NCBI RefSeq assembly: GCF_030209755.1
Contig: NZ_JARVRH010000005.1
Span: 1-64,000 of the forward strand
Direction: 5' to 3'
From: Arthrobacter sp. efr-133-TYG-118
GTDB lineage: Bacteria; Actinomycetota; Actinomycetes; Actinomycetales; Micrococcaceae
Length of the DNA stretch: 64,000 nt
The notes beneath the pieces were generated by a model. It was not told the DNA's origin, searched no databases, and was given only the letters and a program-made list of their open reading frames with translations. Of this stretch, positions 1 to 8,291 are shown piece by piece. Within the stretch, counting starts at the first letter, position 1. Each line of letters begins with the position of its first letter. A program made the position numbers and the translations under genes.

Positions 1-184
1 CCCGGTCCAGGAAAGTCCGCGCCATCGACTCCGCACGCGCACTCACATCGGCAAGCGAAAGCTCGCGGAGTGCGCCGTCCACTTGGCCGTAGGATTTTCG
101 GGCAACGGTGCCCGGGGCGAACATTTCGTCGTAGGCGCCGGAACGGGCGGCGGCCTCGGAGTAATCCCGGAATAGCTCTGACAT
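1..184 (-). CDS. Circularly permuted type 2 ATP-grasp protein, N-terminal fragment
   Basis: Only the first ~61 codons lie in the window; the gene runs off the left edge. The start is the ATG whose A is at 184. The translation begins MSELFRDYSEAAA and continues with YDEMFAPGTVARKSYGQV and a segment ending in RAESMARTFLDR. This YDEMF...R.Y...L......RA....R.F pattern is the N-terminus of the circularly permuted ATP-grasp (DUF407) family, whose members often sit beside alpha-E and transglutaminase-like genes. Substrate unknown. It is divergent from the YeiH-type gene. The family call rests on this short N-terminus, so the identity is likely but not certain. Confidence 0.7.
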   Translation of the reverse strand, partial: MSELFRDYSEAAARSGAYDEMFAPGTVARKSYGQVDGALRELSLADVSARAESMARTFLDR

Positions 185-213
185 GGGACTCAGACAATCA
201 CCTTTTCGATTAC

Positions 214-230
214 GAACGCATTTCGCGTTC
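214..230. promoter_or_regulatory. Perfect inverted repeat between divergent genes
   Basis: GAACGC at 214-219 is mirrored by GCGTTC at 225-230 with a 5-nt spacer. It lies in the 112-bp gap between the ATP-grasp gene (minus) and the YeiH-type gene (plus), a position suited to an operator for either. No regulator gene is adjacent inside the window. It does not match the SOS box, whose spacer differs. Confidence 0.35.
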
Positions 231-296
231 TGCATGTTGCGACACCAAGTGTGCACCGGTTCGCATTTCAGCGCTTGCATCCATCAAGGTTGACGA

Positions 297-1340
297 ATGC
301 ACCCCAAGCGTTTTCCGGCCCGCGTCTCCCGATTGGGAGCCGGGATTGTCATGGCAGTGGCAGCCACTGGACTTGCCTTCATTGTCCATGCCCTGTTTCC
401 CCCCATCCCTGCCATGACAGCCGCTGTAGCGCTGGGTTTGTTAGCTGCAAATATACCGGGCACGGCGGCATGGGCTGCCGGACGCGCCCGTCCGGGCCTG
501 GACTTCGCCGGCAAGCACCACATGCGGGCGGGCATCGTGCTGCTGGGCTTGAAGGTCAGTGTTGTCGATGTCCTCGGTCTTGGCTGGTTTGCGCTCGTCC
601 TGATTGCCGCCGTCGTGCTGCTCAGTTTCGCGGGCACCTATGGGCTGGCCCGGCTGGTGAAGCTTCCGCGGGAAGGTGCCCTCCTGATAGCCACCGGCTT
701 CTCCATCTGCGGCGCATCGGCGATCGGAGCCATGGCCGCAGTGCGCCGCATCAAACACCAGGACACCGTCCTGCCCGTTGCCTTGGTGACCCTTTGCGGT
801 ACGCTCGCCATCGGCGTCCTGCCCCTGCTCATGCACCCTTTGGGCCTGAGTCCCGAACAATTCGGCGCATGGACCGGCGCCTCCGTGCACGACGTCGGCC
901 AAGTAGTCGCGACGGCACAGACGGCCGGCCCGGTGGCGCTGGCCCTCGCCGTCGTCGTGAAACTGACGCGCGTGATCCTCCTGGCCCCCATCGTTGCCGG
1001 GGCCGGCCTCACGCAACGATGGTCGATGCGGCGGAAGTCGCGCAACTGCATCGGGGCGAACGACGACGGCGGCAAGTTCCCGCCGGTCGTCCCTCTCTTC
1101 GTCCTGGGGTTCATCGCGACGGTGGCCGTCCGTTCCTTGGGCTGGTTGACCCCGGGGGTCCTCGACGCCGCGGGAGGACTCCAGGACATCCTGCTCGCCT
1201 CGGCCTTGTTCGGGCTGGGTTCGGCGGTCCGCGTCCGCACGCTCTTGCACACAGGTGGCCGTGCCGCGCTGGCTGCGCTTGGCTCCTGGTTCCTGATCGC
1301 CCTGCTGGGCTTGGGCGCTGTCTTCCTCATGATTAGATAG
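297..1340 (+). CDS. YeiH/UPF0324 family putative sulfate (sulfonate) exporter
   Basis: A 347-residue integral membrane protein with about ten hydrophobic segments, the usual length for this family. Diagnostic stretches are DFAGKHHMRAGIVLLGLKVS near residue 70, GFSICGASAIGAMAAV near 140, and GASVHDVGQVVATA near 200, the conserved core of YeiH-type transporters. Family members are annotated as putative sulfate exporters, but the substrate is poorly established. The ATG at 297 has an AAGG upstream as ribosome-binding site. The stop at 1340 is 4 bp from the pepN start, so both may be co-transcribed. A cognate LysR regulator, common beside yeiH, is not seen. Confidence 0.85.
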   Translation: MHPKRFPARVSRLGAGIVMAVAATGLAFIVHALFPPIPAMTAAVALGLLAANIPGTAAWAAGRARPGLDFAGKHHMRAGIVLLGLKVSVVDVLGLGWFALVLIAAVVLLSFAGTYGLARLVKLPREGALLIATGFSICGASAIGAMAAVRRIKHQDTVLPVALVTLCGTLAIGVLPLLMHPLGLSPEQFGAWTGASVHDVGQVVATAQTAGPVALALAVVVKLTRVILLAPIVAGAGLTQRWSMRRKSRNCIGANDDGGKFPPVVPLFVLGFIATVAVRSLGWLTPGVLDAAGGLQDILLASALFGLGSAVRVRTLLHTGGRAALAALGSWFLIALLGLGAVFLMIR

Positions 1341-1344
1341 CTGG

Positions 1345-3984
1345 GTGTCGAATCACAACTTGGCGCGCGCTGAGGCCGCCACCCGTTCAGCCCTGGTCAG
1401 CACCCACAGCTACGATGTCTCCCTTGACGTCCGCGAAGCGGCCGATGCGGGCGTGCCGGGGTACACCAGCCGCAGCGTCATCAACTTCTCGGCCGAGCCT
1501 GGTTCCTCCACGTTCCTGGATTTCATCCATGGTGGGGTCCACAGCGTCTTTCTCAACGGAAAGGGGCTCGACGTCGCCGAGGTTGTGGACGGCGACAGGA
1601 TCCACCTCCACAACCTCCAGGCCGAAAACCAGGTCACGGTCACCGGAACCGCCCTTTACAGCCGATCCGGAGAGGGCATGCACCGCTTCGTCGATCCTGC
1701 CGACGGACAGTGCTACCTCTACACGCAATACGAACCGGCGGACGCCCGCCGCGTCTTCGCGGATTTCGAACAGCCGGACCTGAAGGCTGAATTCACCTTC
1801 CACGTCATGGCGCCTTCCGCCTGGCACGTGGCTTCCAACGGCGCCGAGCTCTCCCGGACGCAACTGACGAGCGATCCGGCCACGAGCCGCTGGGACTTCG
1901 CCACCACCAAGCGGATGTCCACCTACATCACCACCGTCCTCGCCGGTCCCTATTTCCGCGCCACGGACCACTGGAGCAAGACGCTCGACGACGGGACCAG
2001 CCTTGAGGTTCCGCTGGCGCTCTATTGCCGCGCATCCATGCAGGAGTCCTTCGACGCCGCGGAGCTCTTCCGGCTGACGAAGAACGGCCTGGATTTCTTC
2101 GACGATCTCTTCGACTATCCGTACCCGTGGGGGAAGTACGATCAGGCGTTCGTGCCCGAGTACAACCTTGGCGCCATGGAGAATCCCGGCCTCGTCACCT
2201 TCACGGAGAAATACGTCTTCACCTCGCGGGCCACCGATGCCCAGTACCAGGCCCGCGCCAACACCCTCATGCACGAGATGGCCCACATGTGGTTCGGAGA
2301 CCTCGTGACCATGACCTGGTGGGATGATCTCTGGCTCAAGGAATCCTTCGCCGACTACATGGGCACCCTCGGCGTGGACAAAGCCACGGACTGGGACAGC
2401 GCCTGGGTGAATTTCGCGAACAAGCGCAAGTCCTGGGCCTACGTGCAGGACCAGTTGCCGACGACCCACCCCATCGTGGCGGACATTCCAGACCTGGAAG
2501 CCGCCAAACAGAACTTCGACGGCATTACCTATGCCAAGGGCGCGTCCGTCCTCAAGCAATTGGTGGCCTACGTCGGATTCGAGGCGTTCATTGCCGGCTC
2601 GCGGCGCTACTTCAAGGATCATGAGTACGGCAACACTTCACTGGCCGACCTCCTCGAAGCCCTGGGCGCGGCATCTGGCCGGGACCTTGGAACCTGGGCC
2701 CGGCAATGGCTGCAGACCTCGGGGATCTCCACCATCGGGGCCGAAATCTCCGGGAGCGGCGATTCCATGGCGGCAGTCACCCTGCGCCAAGACTCCGTGG
2801 ACCCCATCACGGGCAAGCAGGAACACCGCCCGCACAGGCTCAGGATCGGTCTCTACAACTTTGACGACGACGGCCGGTTGCTCCGCACAGACGGCGTCGA
2901 GCTGGACCTCGAAGGCGCCGACACCAGGGTACGGGCACTCGCGGGCAAACCGCGCCCGGCCCTCCTTCTCGTCAACGACGAGGACCTCAGCTATGCCAAG
3001 GTCCGCCTGGATGCGGAGTCCGAAGCAACGGTACGTTCCTCCCTGGACCGCCTCAGCGACCCCATGGCCCGGGCCTTGTGCTGGACTGCCTTGTGGGATT
3101 CAGCGCGCGACGCCGTTACCCCGGCGGCGCTGTACGTCACCGCCGTCGAACGCTTCGCCCCGGCCGAGTCGGGAATCGGCGTCCTCCTCAACGTCCTGGG
3201 CAACGCGGTGACCGCCGTCGAGCGTTACGTCCCTGCTCCGCAGCGCGATGAGGTCCGGAAGGGCCTGACGGCGGCTAGCGCGATGCAGCTGCGGACCTCC
3301 CAGCCGGGCTCCGACCAGCAACTCGCGTGGGCCAGGACCCTGGCGGAGTTGTCGCGCCATGACGGCGCGTATGTTGAGTACTTCCGCGGCATTCTCTCCG
3401 GAAGCGTGACAGTGGACGGCCTCACGGTGGATGCGGATCTCCGGTGGAGCCTGTGGCAAGCATTGGCAGCCAACGGAGCGGCCACGCTCTCGGAACTGGA
3501 TGCCGAGCTCGCCGTGGACCGCACCGCGTCGGGACGCGAAGGCCATGCCCTGGCCGCGGCTGCCCGTCCGAATGCCGACGTCAAGACGGCCGCATGGAAT
3601 GCCGCCGTCAACGACACCGGGCTCTCCAACGAAATCCTGAGCGCGACCATCGCAGGTTTCTCCCTTGCCCCGTCCGGGCTCCTGGATGGCTTCACGGAAC
3701 CGTACTTCACCTGCTTGGAGGATGTCTGGCAGTCCCGGAGCATCGAGATCGCAAGCCGGATTGTGCGGGGCTTGTTCCCCGCAGCCCAGGATCTGCGGTA
3801 CGGCATGGCTCCGGCAGATCATCCGGTGCTCCGGCGCACGGACGAGTGGCTGAGCACCCACACGGCGGCTCCGCGCGGGCTCCGGCGCATCGTCATTGAG
3901 CAGCGCAGCCATTTGTTCCGCGCCCTGACTGCCCAAGCCGCCGGTGGGTCGCAACAAAATGCCGGAGCGCTGCAGCAAGGCTGA
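1345..3984 (+). CDS. pepN: Aminopeptidase N (M1 family metallopeptidase)
   Basis: An 879-residue cytoplasmic zinc aminopeptidase removing N-terminal residues from peptides. The GAMEN exopeptidase motif is at residues 276-280. The zinc site HEMAH lies at 310-314 (ligands H310 and H314, catalytic E311), with the third ligand E333 in KESFADY at the canonical spacing. The C-terminal half matches the ERAP1-like helical domain. No signal peptide is visible. Translation starts at a GTG at 1345, only 4 bp after the preceding stop; it gives VSNHNLARAEAATRSAL, the normal N-terminus for actinobacterial PepN. Length is typical of the family. Confidence 0.96.
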   Translation: MSNHNLARAEAATRSALVSTHSYDVSLDVREAADAGVPGYTSRSVINFSAEPGSSTFLDFIHGGVHSVFLNGKGLDVAEVVDGDRIHLHNLQAENQVTVTGTALYSRSGEGMHRFVDPADGQCYLYTQYEPADARRVFADFEQPDLKAEFTFHVMAPSAWHVASNGAELSRTQLTSDPATSRWDFATTKRMSTYITTVLAGPYFRATDHWSKTLDDGTSLEVPLALYCRASMQESFDAAELFRLTKNGLDFFDDLFDYPYPWGKYDQAFVPEYNLGAMENPGLVTFTEKYVFTSRATDAQYQARANTLMHEMAHMWFGDLVTMTWWDDLWLKESFADYMGTLGVDKATDWDSAWVNFANKRKSWAYVQDQLPTTHPIVADIPDLEAAKQNFDGITYAKGASVLKQLVAYVGFEAFIAGSRRYFKDHEYGNTSLADLLEALGAASGRDLGTWARQWLQTSGISTIGAEISGSGDSMAAVTLRQDSVDPITGKQEHRPHRLRIGLYNFDDDGRLLRTDGVELDLEGADTRVRALAGKPRPALLLVNDEDLSYAKVRLDAESEATVRSSLDRLSDPMARALCWTALWDSARDAVTPAALYVTAVERFAPAESGIGVLLNVLGNAVTAVERYVPAPQRDEVRKGLTAASAMQLRTSQPGSDQQLAWARTLAELSRHDGAYVEYFRGILSGSVTVDGLTVDADLRWSLWQALAANGAATLSELDAELAVDRTASGREGHALAAAARPNADVKTAAWNAAVNDTGLSNEILSATIAGFSLAPSGLLDGFTEPYFTCLEDVWQSRSIEIASRIVRGLFPAAQDLRYGMAPADHPVLRRTDEWLSTHTAAPRGLRRIVIEQRSHLFRALTAQAAGGSQQNAGALQQG

Positions 3985-4089
3985 CGCAGGAGCCGGCGAT
4001 ACGGCGTTGAGTTGAACCTGGGGCTCGCCCGCATCGTCTTTAGATGCAAGCCCGGCGCTCCGCATGGGCCTTTCTTGAGGACGGTCACC

Positions 4090-4470
4090 ATGAAGTTCCC
4101 TCGCCCCGTGCTTGCCGTCGCCGCGCTGGGCACCACCCTTTTGCTCGGAGCCTGCTTCGGCGGACAGCCGGCCGCTCCGGCGCCTGCAAGCCCTACAGTG
4201 AGCACAACGCCCGCCCCAAGCACGCCGTCACCCTCACTGAACAGCATCACCCCGACTCCCTCAACGCCGTCGACGAGCCCGACGGCGACACCAACAACGC
4301 CCCCGGCGGTTTCGTCCCCGGCCCCGCCAGCCACAGTTCCGCCCGCCGTAGTCCCGCCTCAGGCACCAGCGCCGCCCCACATGGTTCCGCCGCCCCCGCG
4401 GCACCCCAATGGTGGCGACCGCGACGGCGACGATAACGGCGGACCGGACGACGGCGATGGAAACCGGTAG
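4090..4470 (+). CDS. Pro/Thr/Ser-rich lipoprotein
   Basis: 126 residues. The N-terminus MKFPRPVLAVAALGTTLLLGACFGG is a lipoprotein signal with lipobox LLGAC; Cys22 would be lipidated. From residue 27 the mature part is a low-complexity chain of Pro, Thr, Ser and Ala, then a short polar tail rich in Gly/Asp/Arg. Such mucin-like stretches in actinobacterial envelope proteins are frequently O-mannosylated spacers, but that is inference here. I chose the ATG at 4090 because it places the hydrophobic core directly at the N-terminus; an upstream in-frame start would bury it. No enzymatic domain is recognisable. Its last 14 bp overlap the next lipoprotein gene. Confidence 0.6.
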   Translation: MKFPRPVLAVAALGTTLLLGACFGGQPAAPAPASPTVSTTPAPSTPSPSLNSITPTPSTPSTSPTATPTTPPAVSSPAPPATVPPAVVPPQAPAPPHMVPPPPRHPNGGDRDGDDNGGPDDGDGNR

Positions 4471-5089
4471 CGCCCCGGATCGCCACAAAATAACGTTGCT
4501 CGCCAGGCTCTCCCTGGGTACGGCTATTGCGATGATGGCCGTCGCCGCTTGCAGTTCCGCCGTTCAAGGCCCGGTTTCCCGCACAGATCAATCCGCGGAA
4601 GGTCCGTTCGCGTGGTTCAAAGCAGCACCGGCCCCGGCAGGATGGAGAACCATGGAACTTCCAGACGGCACCGGGGTCCTTGCGGTCCCACCCGATGCCG
4701 CTCCTGCGGAAAGCGATCCCGGCAGCGTGTCCGCGACCGTCTCATCGTCAACGGGTGAACTGCGGATATACCTCAACGCCACACCCCGGCAGGGCAGCGA
4801 GTCGCTGGAGAATTGGAACACCTTCAGGCTCGATCACCTGGCGGACGAGAACTCCTCGCCACCCACCAAAATCGCTGAGCGAACCGGAATGGCTTTCCGC
4901 GGAGGCACGGGTTCCTGCGTGGAGGACAACTATATGACTCACGTCGCCAACAACCGCTACCGTGAGATAGCTTGCCTCGTAGCGGGGACCAAGGGCAGCA
5001 GCGTCCTCATCGTGGCAGCTCCCGCCGATTCATGGCCGCTCTACGGTCCGGTCCTGGAACAGGCAGTGAATGCGTATCGCGCAGGGTAG
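4457..5089 (+). CDS. Putative secreted lipoprotein of unknown function
   Basis: About 210 residues from the ATG at 4457. The N-terminus METGSAPDRHKIT is followed by a hydrophobic stretch and lipobox MAVAAC, so the protein is probably anchored on the outer face of the membrane. The mature domain holds conserved-looking aromatic and Cys residues (one Cys in GGTGSCVEDNY, another in REIACLVAG) that could form a disulfide. It resembles small single-domain lipoproteins of Arthrobacter; I recognise no family. It overlaps the preceding lipoprotein gene by 14 bp in another frame, suggesting translational coupling. Its stop is 3 bp from the convergent lipoate ligase stop, with no room for a separate terminator. 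Confidence 0.7.
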   Translation: METGSAPDRHKITLLARLSLGTAIAMMAVAACSSAVQGPVSRTDQSAEGPFAWFKAAPAPAGWRTMELPDGTGVLAVPPDAAPAESDPGSVSATVSSSTGELRIYLNATPRQGSESLENWNTFRLDHLADENSSPPTKIAERTGMAFRGGTGSCVEDNYMTHVANNRYREIACLVAGTKGSSVLIVAAPADSWPLYGPVLEQAVNAYRAG

Positions 5090-5092
5090 GTC

Positions 5093-6190
5093 CTAGGGAA
5101 CACGGTGCAGCCATTCTTCAGTTCCGAACTTTGACTGCACCCGCTCCCGGGCTGTTGCCAATTCGGCGTCGGTGATGCGGGACTCCGCGGCGCCGTAGCG
5201 CTCCGTGAAGACCTCCTGCATGGCTTTGATGATTTCGGTCCGCGCCAAGCCGGTTTGCCGGCGGAGTGGATCCACGCGTTTCTTTGCACTGCGGGTGCCT
5301 TTGTCGGAAAGCTTTTCCTTGCCGATGCGCAGGACCTCGACCATCTTGTCGGCGTCGATGTCGTAGCTCATCGTGACGTGGTGCAGCATGCCGCCGTTGG
5401 CGAGGCGCTTTTGCGCCGCACCGCCGATCTTGCCTTGCTCGGTTGCGATGTCATTGAGCGGGACGTAGAACGCGGTAATGCCAAGTTTTTCCAGGGCAGC
5501 CATGACCCACGCGTCCAGGAACGCGTAGGAGTCGGCAAAGCTGATGCCATCCACCAGGCTCTGTGGCACATAGAGCGAATAGGTGATGCAGTTTCCGGCC
5601 TCCATGAACATGGCTCCCCCGCCGCTGATGCGGCGAACCACCGTGATGCCGTGGCGCGCGACGCCGTCGGGATCCACCTCGTTGCGGAAAGACTGGAAGC
5701 TGCCGATCACCACCGACGGCTCTTCCCAGTCCCAGAAGCGCAGGGTGGGGTTGCGTAGTCCGGCCCCGACCTGCTCCGTGAGGACCTCGTCCAGCGCTAC
5801 GTTGAGGTGCGTGGGAAGTACCGACGGCGGGATGACCTCCCACTGGTGGTCCGCCCACCCGCTGGCCTTGGACAGCGCCCTTCGGACAGCAACAGCGACG
5901 GCGTCGGCGGAAAAACCGAACAGGACCGAGTCTGCAGGCAGCGCGGCGGAGACGGCAGCGGAAATCTCGGCCGGCGTCGAACTTTCCGGAAGGCCCGTGA
6001 GCGCCCGGTTGATGTCCATCAGGGCCTCGTCCGGTTCCAGGAAGAAGTCGCCACTGAGTGAGACGTTCGCGAACCGACCGTCCACGACGTCCAGGTCAAC
6101 TACGACGAGTTTTCCGCCGGGGACCTTGTATTCGCCATGGAGCCAGGGGTCGCCATGTTGGAATGCCATGCTGGAAGTCATGGTTTCCAT
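5093..6190 (-). CDS. Lipoate-protein ligase family enzyme with its accessory domain at the N-terminus
   Basis: 365 residues. The catalytic biotin/lipoate transferase domain spans about residues 115-345: the substrate loop RRISGGGA is at 186-193 and the catalytic lysine is probably K254 in GKIGGAAQKR. These features indicate ATP-dependent attachment of lipoate (or octanoate) to dehydrogenase E2 and GcvH lysines. Residues 16-100, with KVPGGKLVVVDLDVVDG and LSGDFFLEPDE, resemble the small accessory domain that lies C-terminal in E. coli LplA and is a separate protein in some archaea; here it comes first. Alternative starts exist at 6181 and 6169. It is downstream of rpmE2 but separated by a terminator. 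Confidence 0.85.
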   Translation of the reverse strand: METMTSSMAFQHGDPWLHGEYKVPGGKLVVVDLDVVDGRFANVSLSGDFFLEPDEALMDINRALTGLPESSTPAEISAAVSAALPADSVLFGFSADAVAVAVRRALSKASGWADHQWEVIPPSVLPTHLNVALDEVLTEQVGAGLRNPTLRFWDWEEPSVVIGSFQSFRNEVDPDGVARHGITVVRRISGGGAMFMEAGNCITYSLYVPQSLVDGISFADSYAFLDAWVMAALEKLGITAFYVPLNDIATEQGKIGGAAQKRLANGGMLHHVTMSYDIDADKMVEVLRIGKEKLSDKGTRSAKKRVDPLRRQTGLARTEIIKAMQEVFTERYGAAESRITDAELATARERVQSKFGTEEWLHRVP

Positions 6191-6205
6191 CCTGCCGGAA
6201 AACGC

Positions 6206-6245
6206 AAAAGCCCGCAGCCGCCGAAGATCCGGCGGTGCGGGCTTT
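6206..6245 (-). terminator. Rho-independent terminator after rpmE2
   Basis: AAAGCCCGCA pairs with TGCGGGCTTT, with inner CCGCC/GGCGG pairing around a short loop. Read on the minus strand the hairpin ends in a T-run (CTTTTGCG), 25 bp after the rpmE2 stop. Confidence 0.85.
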
Positions 6246-6270
6246 CACAGAAGCTTGGAGGTGAAGTTGA

Positions 6271-6528
6271 TTACTTCTTGCCGCCGAAGCCCTTGAAGCG
6301 AGCGTTGAAGCGCTCGACGCGGCCTGCAGAGTCCATGATGCGCTGCTTGCCCGTGTAGAACGGGTGGGACTCCGAGGAGATTTCGACGTCGATGACCGGG
6401 TAGGTGTTTCCGTCTTCCCACTCGATGGTCTTGGAAGAAGACACGGTGGACTTGGTCAGGAACTTGACGCCGGAAGCCAGGTCGTTGAATACAACAGCTT
6501 CGTACTTCGGGTGAATATCAGACTTCAT
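6271..6528 (-). CDS. rpmE2: 50S ribosomal protein bL31, type B (zinc-independent)
   Basis: 85 residues beginning [20 protein letters not shown], the type B L31 signature. It lacks the CxxC zinc-binding cysteines of type A L31, so it belongs to the C-minus form that commonly replaces zinc-binding L31 under zinc limitation. [20 protein letters not shown] is the conserved L31 core. An AAAGG ribosome-binding site sits 7 nt before the ATG. I looked for a Zur-like palindrome in the 140 bp upstream and found none convincing. It is a single-gene unit with a strong terminator. Confidence 0.95.
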   Translation of the reverse strand: MKSDIHPKYEAVVFNDLASGVKFLTKSTVSSSKTIEWEDGNTYPVIDVEISSESHPFYTGKQRIMDSAGRVERFNARFKGFGGKK

Positions 6529-6670
6529 AATGGGACCTTTTGTTCACGCAGCTGGATTTTGCCAGCTGCCAGGTATGAATGGATTCGGTCCGCGCACTGA
6601 AAACAGATACCCAGTGCCGGGCCAACAATCAATCATAGCGGAAACCGCACCCTTGCTTGAACCAGCTGCG

Positions 6671-7480
6671 TCAGTGGCGCGGGCGCAGCTCCCAGAAAGC
6701 CACGGCAGAGGCGGCAGCGACGTTGAGCGAGTCGACGCCGGCGCGCATGGGAATCTTTACCGCGAGGTCGACGGCGGCAAGCGTCTCCGGGCTCATGCCC
6801 GCGCCTTCCGTGCCGAGCACGAGGGCGAGCTTTCCGGGGTTGCTTGCGGCAAGCGCGTCAAGGTCCACTGCGTCGTCAGTCAGCTCCATGGCGGCGACGG
6901 TGAAGCCCTGCTCCTTGAGCCGATCAAGGTCGCCGGGCCAGGACTCCAGCCGTGCCCAAGGAACCTGGAATACCGTGCCCATGCTCACCCGGACGCTGCG
7001 GCGGTACAGGGGGTCCCCGCAGCGCGGGGACACGAGCACGGCGTCCACTCCGAGCGCGGCCGCGGAACGGAAGATTGCGCCGACGTTCGTGTGGTCGACG
7101 ACGTCCTCCAACACAGCCACTCGGTGCGCGCCGGCAAGAAGTTCTTCAAGGGGCACCGGCGCCGGCCGATGCATGGCTGCCATGGCACCGCGGTGCAAAT
7201 GGAATCCCGTGATTTCCTCAAGCAGGGAAGCCTTGCCGATGTAGACCGGTACCTCGGGGAACTGTTGGAAAACGTCGTCGAGGTCTTCCAGCCACTTCTC
7301 CGCCAGGAAGAAGGATCGGGGCTGGTGGCCGGCGGCGAGGGCGCGCCGCAGCACCCGGGACGATTCGGCGATGTACATGCCCTCCATGGGCTCGCGGAGC
7401 TTGCGGAGGTGGACATCCGTCAGTTGTGTGTAGTCGGCAACGCGCGGGTCGTCGGCGGACTCAAGGTAGTGGAAAGTCAC
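6671..7480 (-). CDS. TrmH/SpoU-family RNA 2'-O-ribose methyltransferase
   Basis: 269 residues. An N-terminal substrate-binding part is followed by the trefoil-knot SPOUT domain: motif 1 as DHTNVGAIFRSAAALGVDAV, motif 2 as LVLGTEGAGMS, and motif 3 as IPMRAGVDSLNVAAASAVA. These bind S-adenosylmethionine and methylate a ribose 2'-OH in rRNA or tRNA; the exact target nucleotide cannot be read from sequence. It is the last gene of a tight minus-strand group (ABC ATPase, TauE, this gene), with 6 bp to the upstream gene. Family certainty is high, substrate uncertain. Confidence 0.92.
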   Translation of the reverse strand: MTFHYLESADDPRVADYTQLTDVHLRKLREPMEGMYIAESSRVLRRALAAGHQPRSFFLAEKWLEDLDDVFQQFPEVPVYIGKASLLEEITGFHLHRGAMAAMHRPAPVPLEELLAGAHRVAVLEDVVDHTNVGAIFRSAAALGVDAVLVSPRCGDPLYRRSVRVSMGTVFQVPWARLESWPGDLDRLKEQGFTVAAMELTDDAVDLDALAASNPGKLALVLGTEGAGMSPETLAAVDLAVKIPMRAGVDSLNVAAASAVAFWELRPRH

Positions 7481-7486
7481 GGGTTC

Positions 7487-8272
7487 CTATTTCAGCAGGT
7501 TGGCGATCATGAAGCCGAGTGCCACGATGCCGAGAGCGAAGATCACGATGCGCAGCGCAAGGGGCTTCAGGCGCCGTCCCACTTTGGAGCCCACCAGTCC
7601 GCCGATCAATGAACTGACCGCGATGACTGCCACGACCGGCCATTCGATCCGGCCAAAGGCAAACAGGAGGTAGGAGCACGCGGCCACCACGTTGACGGCC
7701 AACACCAGGATGTTCTTCATGGCGTTGGCGTTCTGGATGGTACCGGTCATGAAGACACCCAGAATGCCGACAAGCAGGATGCCCTGGGCAGCGACGAAAT
7801 AGCCGCCATAGACCCCGGCGAGGTACACCAACACCACGAGGACCACGGTGTGCCGCTTGTCGTGGATGGCGTGCTCCGGGTTGCCTGCCCGGTCCTGGAC
7901 CCACCGTTGGAGTTTGGGCTGGAACAGCACCATGAGCAGTGCGACCACGATCAGGATGGGGGCGGCGTAGTAGAAGACCTTCTCCGGGAGGTGCAGCAGC
8001 AGCCACGCACCCGTGATGCCGCCAAGCAACGACGCCGGCAAGAGCCTGAGCAACTGGCGGCCCCGGCCCCTGAGCTCGTGGCGATAGCCCCAGGCCCCTG
8101 TCACGTTGCCTGCCACGAGCCCCATGGCGTTGCTGATCGTCGCCGTGACAGGTGTGTAGCCGAGGGCGATGAGGACCGGGAACGTCACCAGCGTGCCCGA
8201 GCCGACCACGCTGTTGATGGTTCCGGCCCACAAGCCCGCGAAAAAGATCAGGATGCCGCTAAGGATCTCCAC
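7487..8272 (-). CDS. TauE/SafE family sulfite/anion exporter
   Basis: 261 residues, about eight hydrophobic segments in two repeats. Characteristic stretches are FFAGLWAGTINSVVGSGTLV at the N-terminus, GNVTGAWGYRHEL, and YLAGVYGGYFVAAQGILLVG in the second half, matching the duplicated TauE motif. Family members move sulfite, sulfonates or other organic anions across the membrane; the substrate here is not determinable. It lies 6 bp upstream of the methyltransferase gene and 19 bp downstream of an ABC ATPase gene, probably one transcript. It is the second putative sulfur-anion exporter in the window besides the YeiH-type protein at 297-1340. Confidence 0.9.
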   Translation of the reverse strand: MEILSGILIFFAGLWAGTINSVVGSGTLVTFPVLIALGYTPVTATISNAMGLVAGNVTGAWGYRHELRGRGRQLLRLLPASLLGGITGAWLLLHLPEKVFYYAAPILIVVALLMVLFQPKLQRWVQDRAGNPEHAIHDKRHTVVLVVLVYLAGVYGGYFVAAQGILLVGILGVFMTGTIQNANAMKNILVLAVNVVAACSYLLFAFGRIEWPVVAVIAVSSLIGGLVGSKVGRRLKPLALRIVIFALGIVALGFMIANLLK

Positions 8273-8291
8273 TGCTTGTCGCTGCCCCGCC

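Noticed and set aside
251..1336. Alternative 361-codon frame over the YeiH-type gene
   Set aside because: Arg/Pro/Gly-rich out-of-frame translation, while the other frame encodes a complete membrane transporter.
6529..6670. Zur box upstream of the zinc-independent L31 gene
   Set aside because: Expected on functional grounds, but no AT-rich TGAAAATCATTTTCA-like palindrome is visible.
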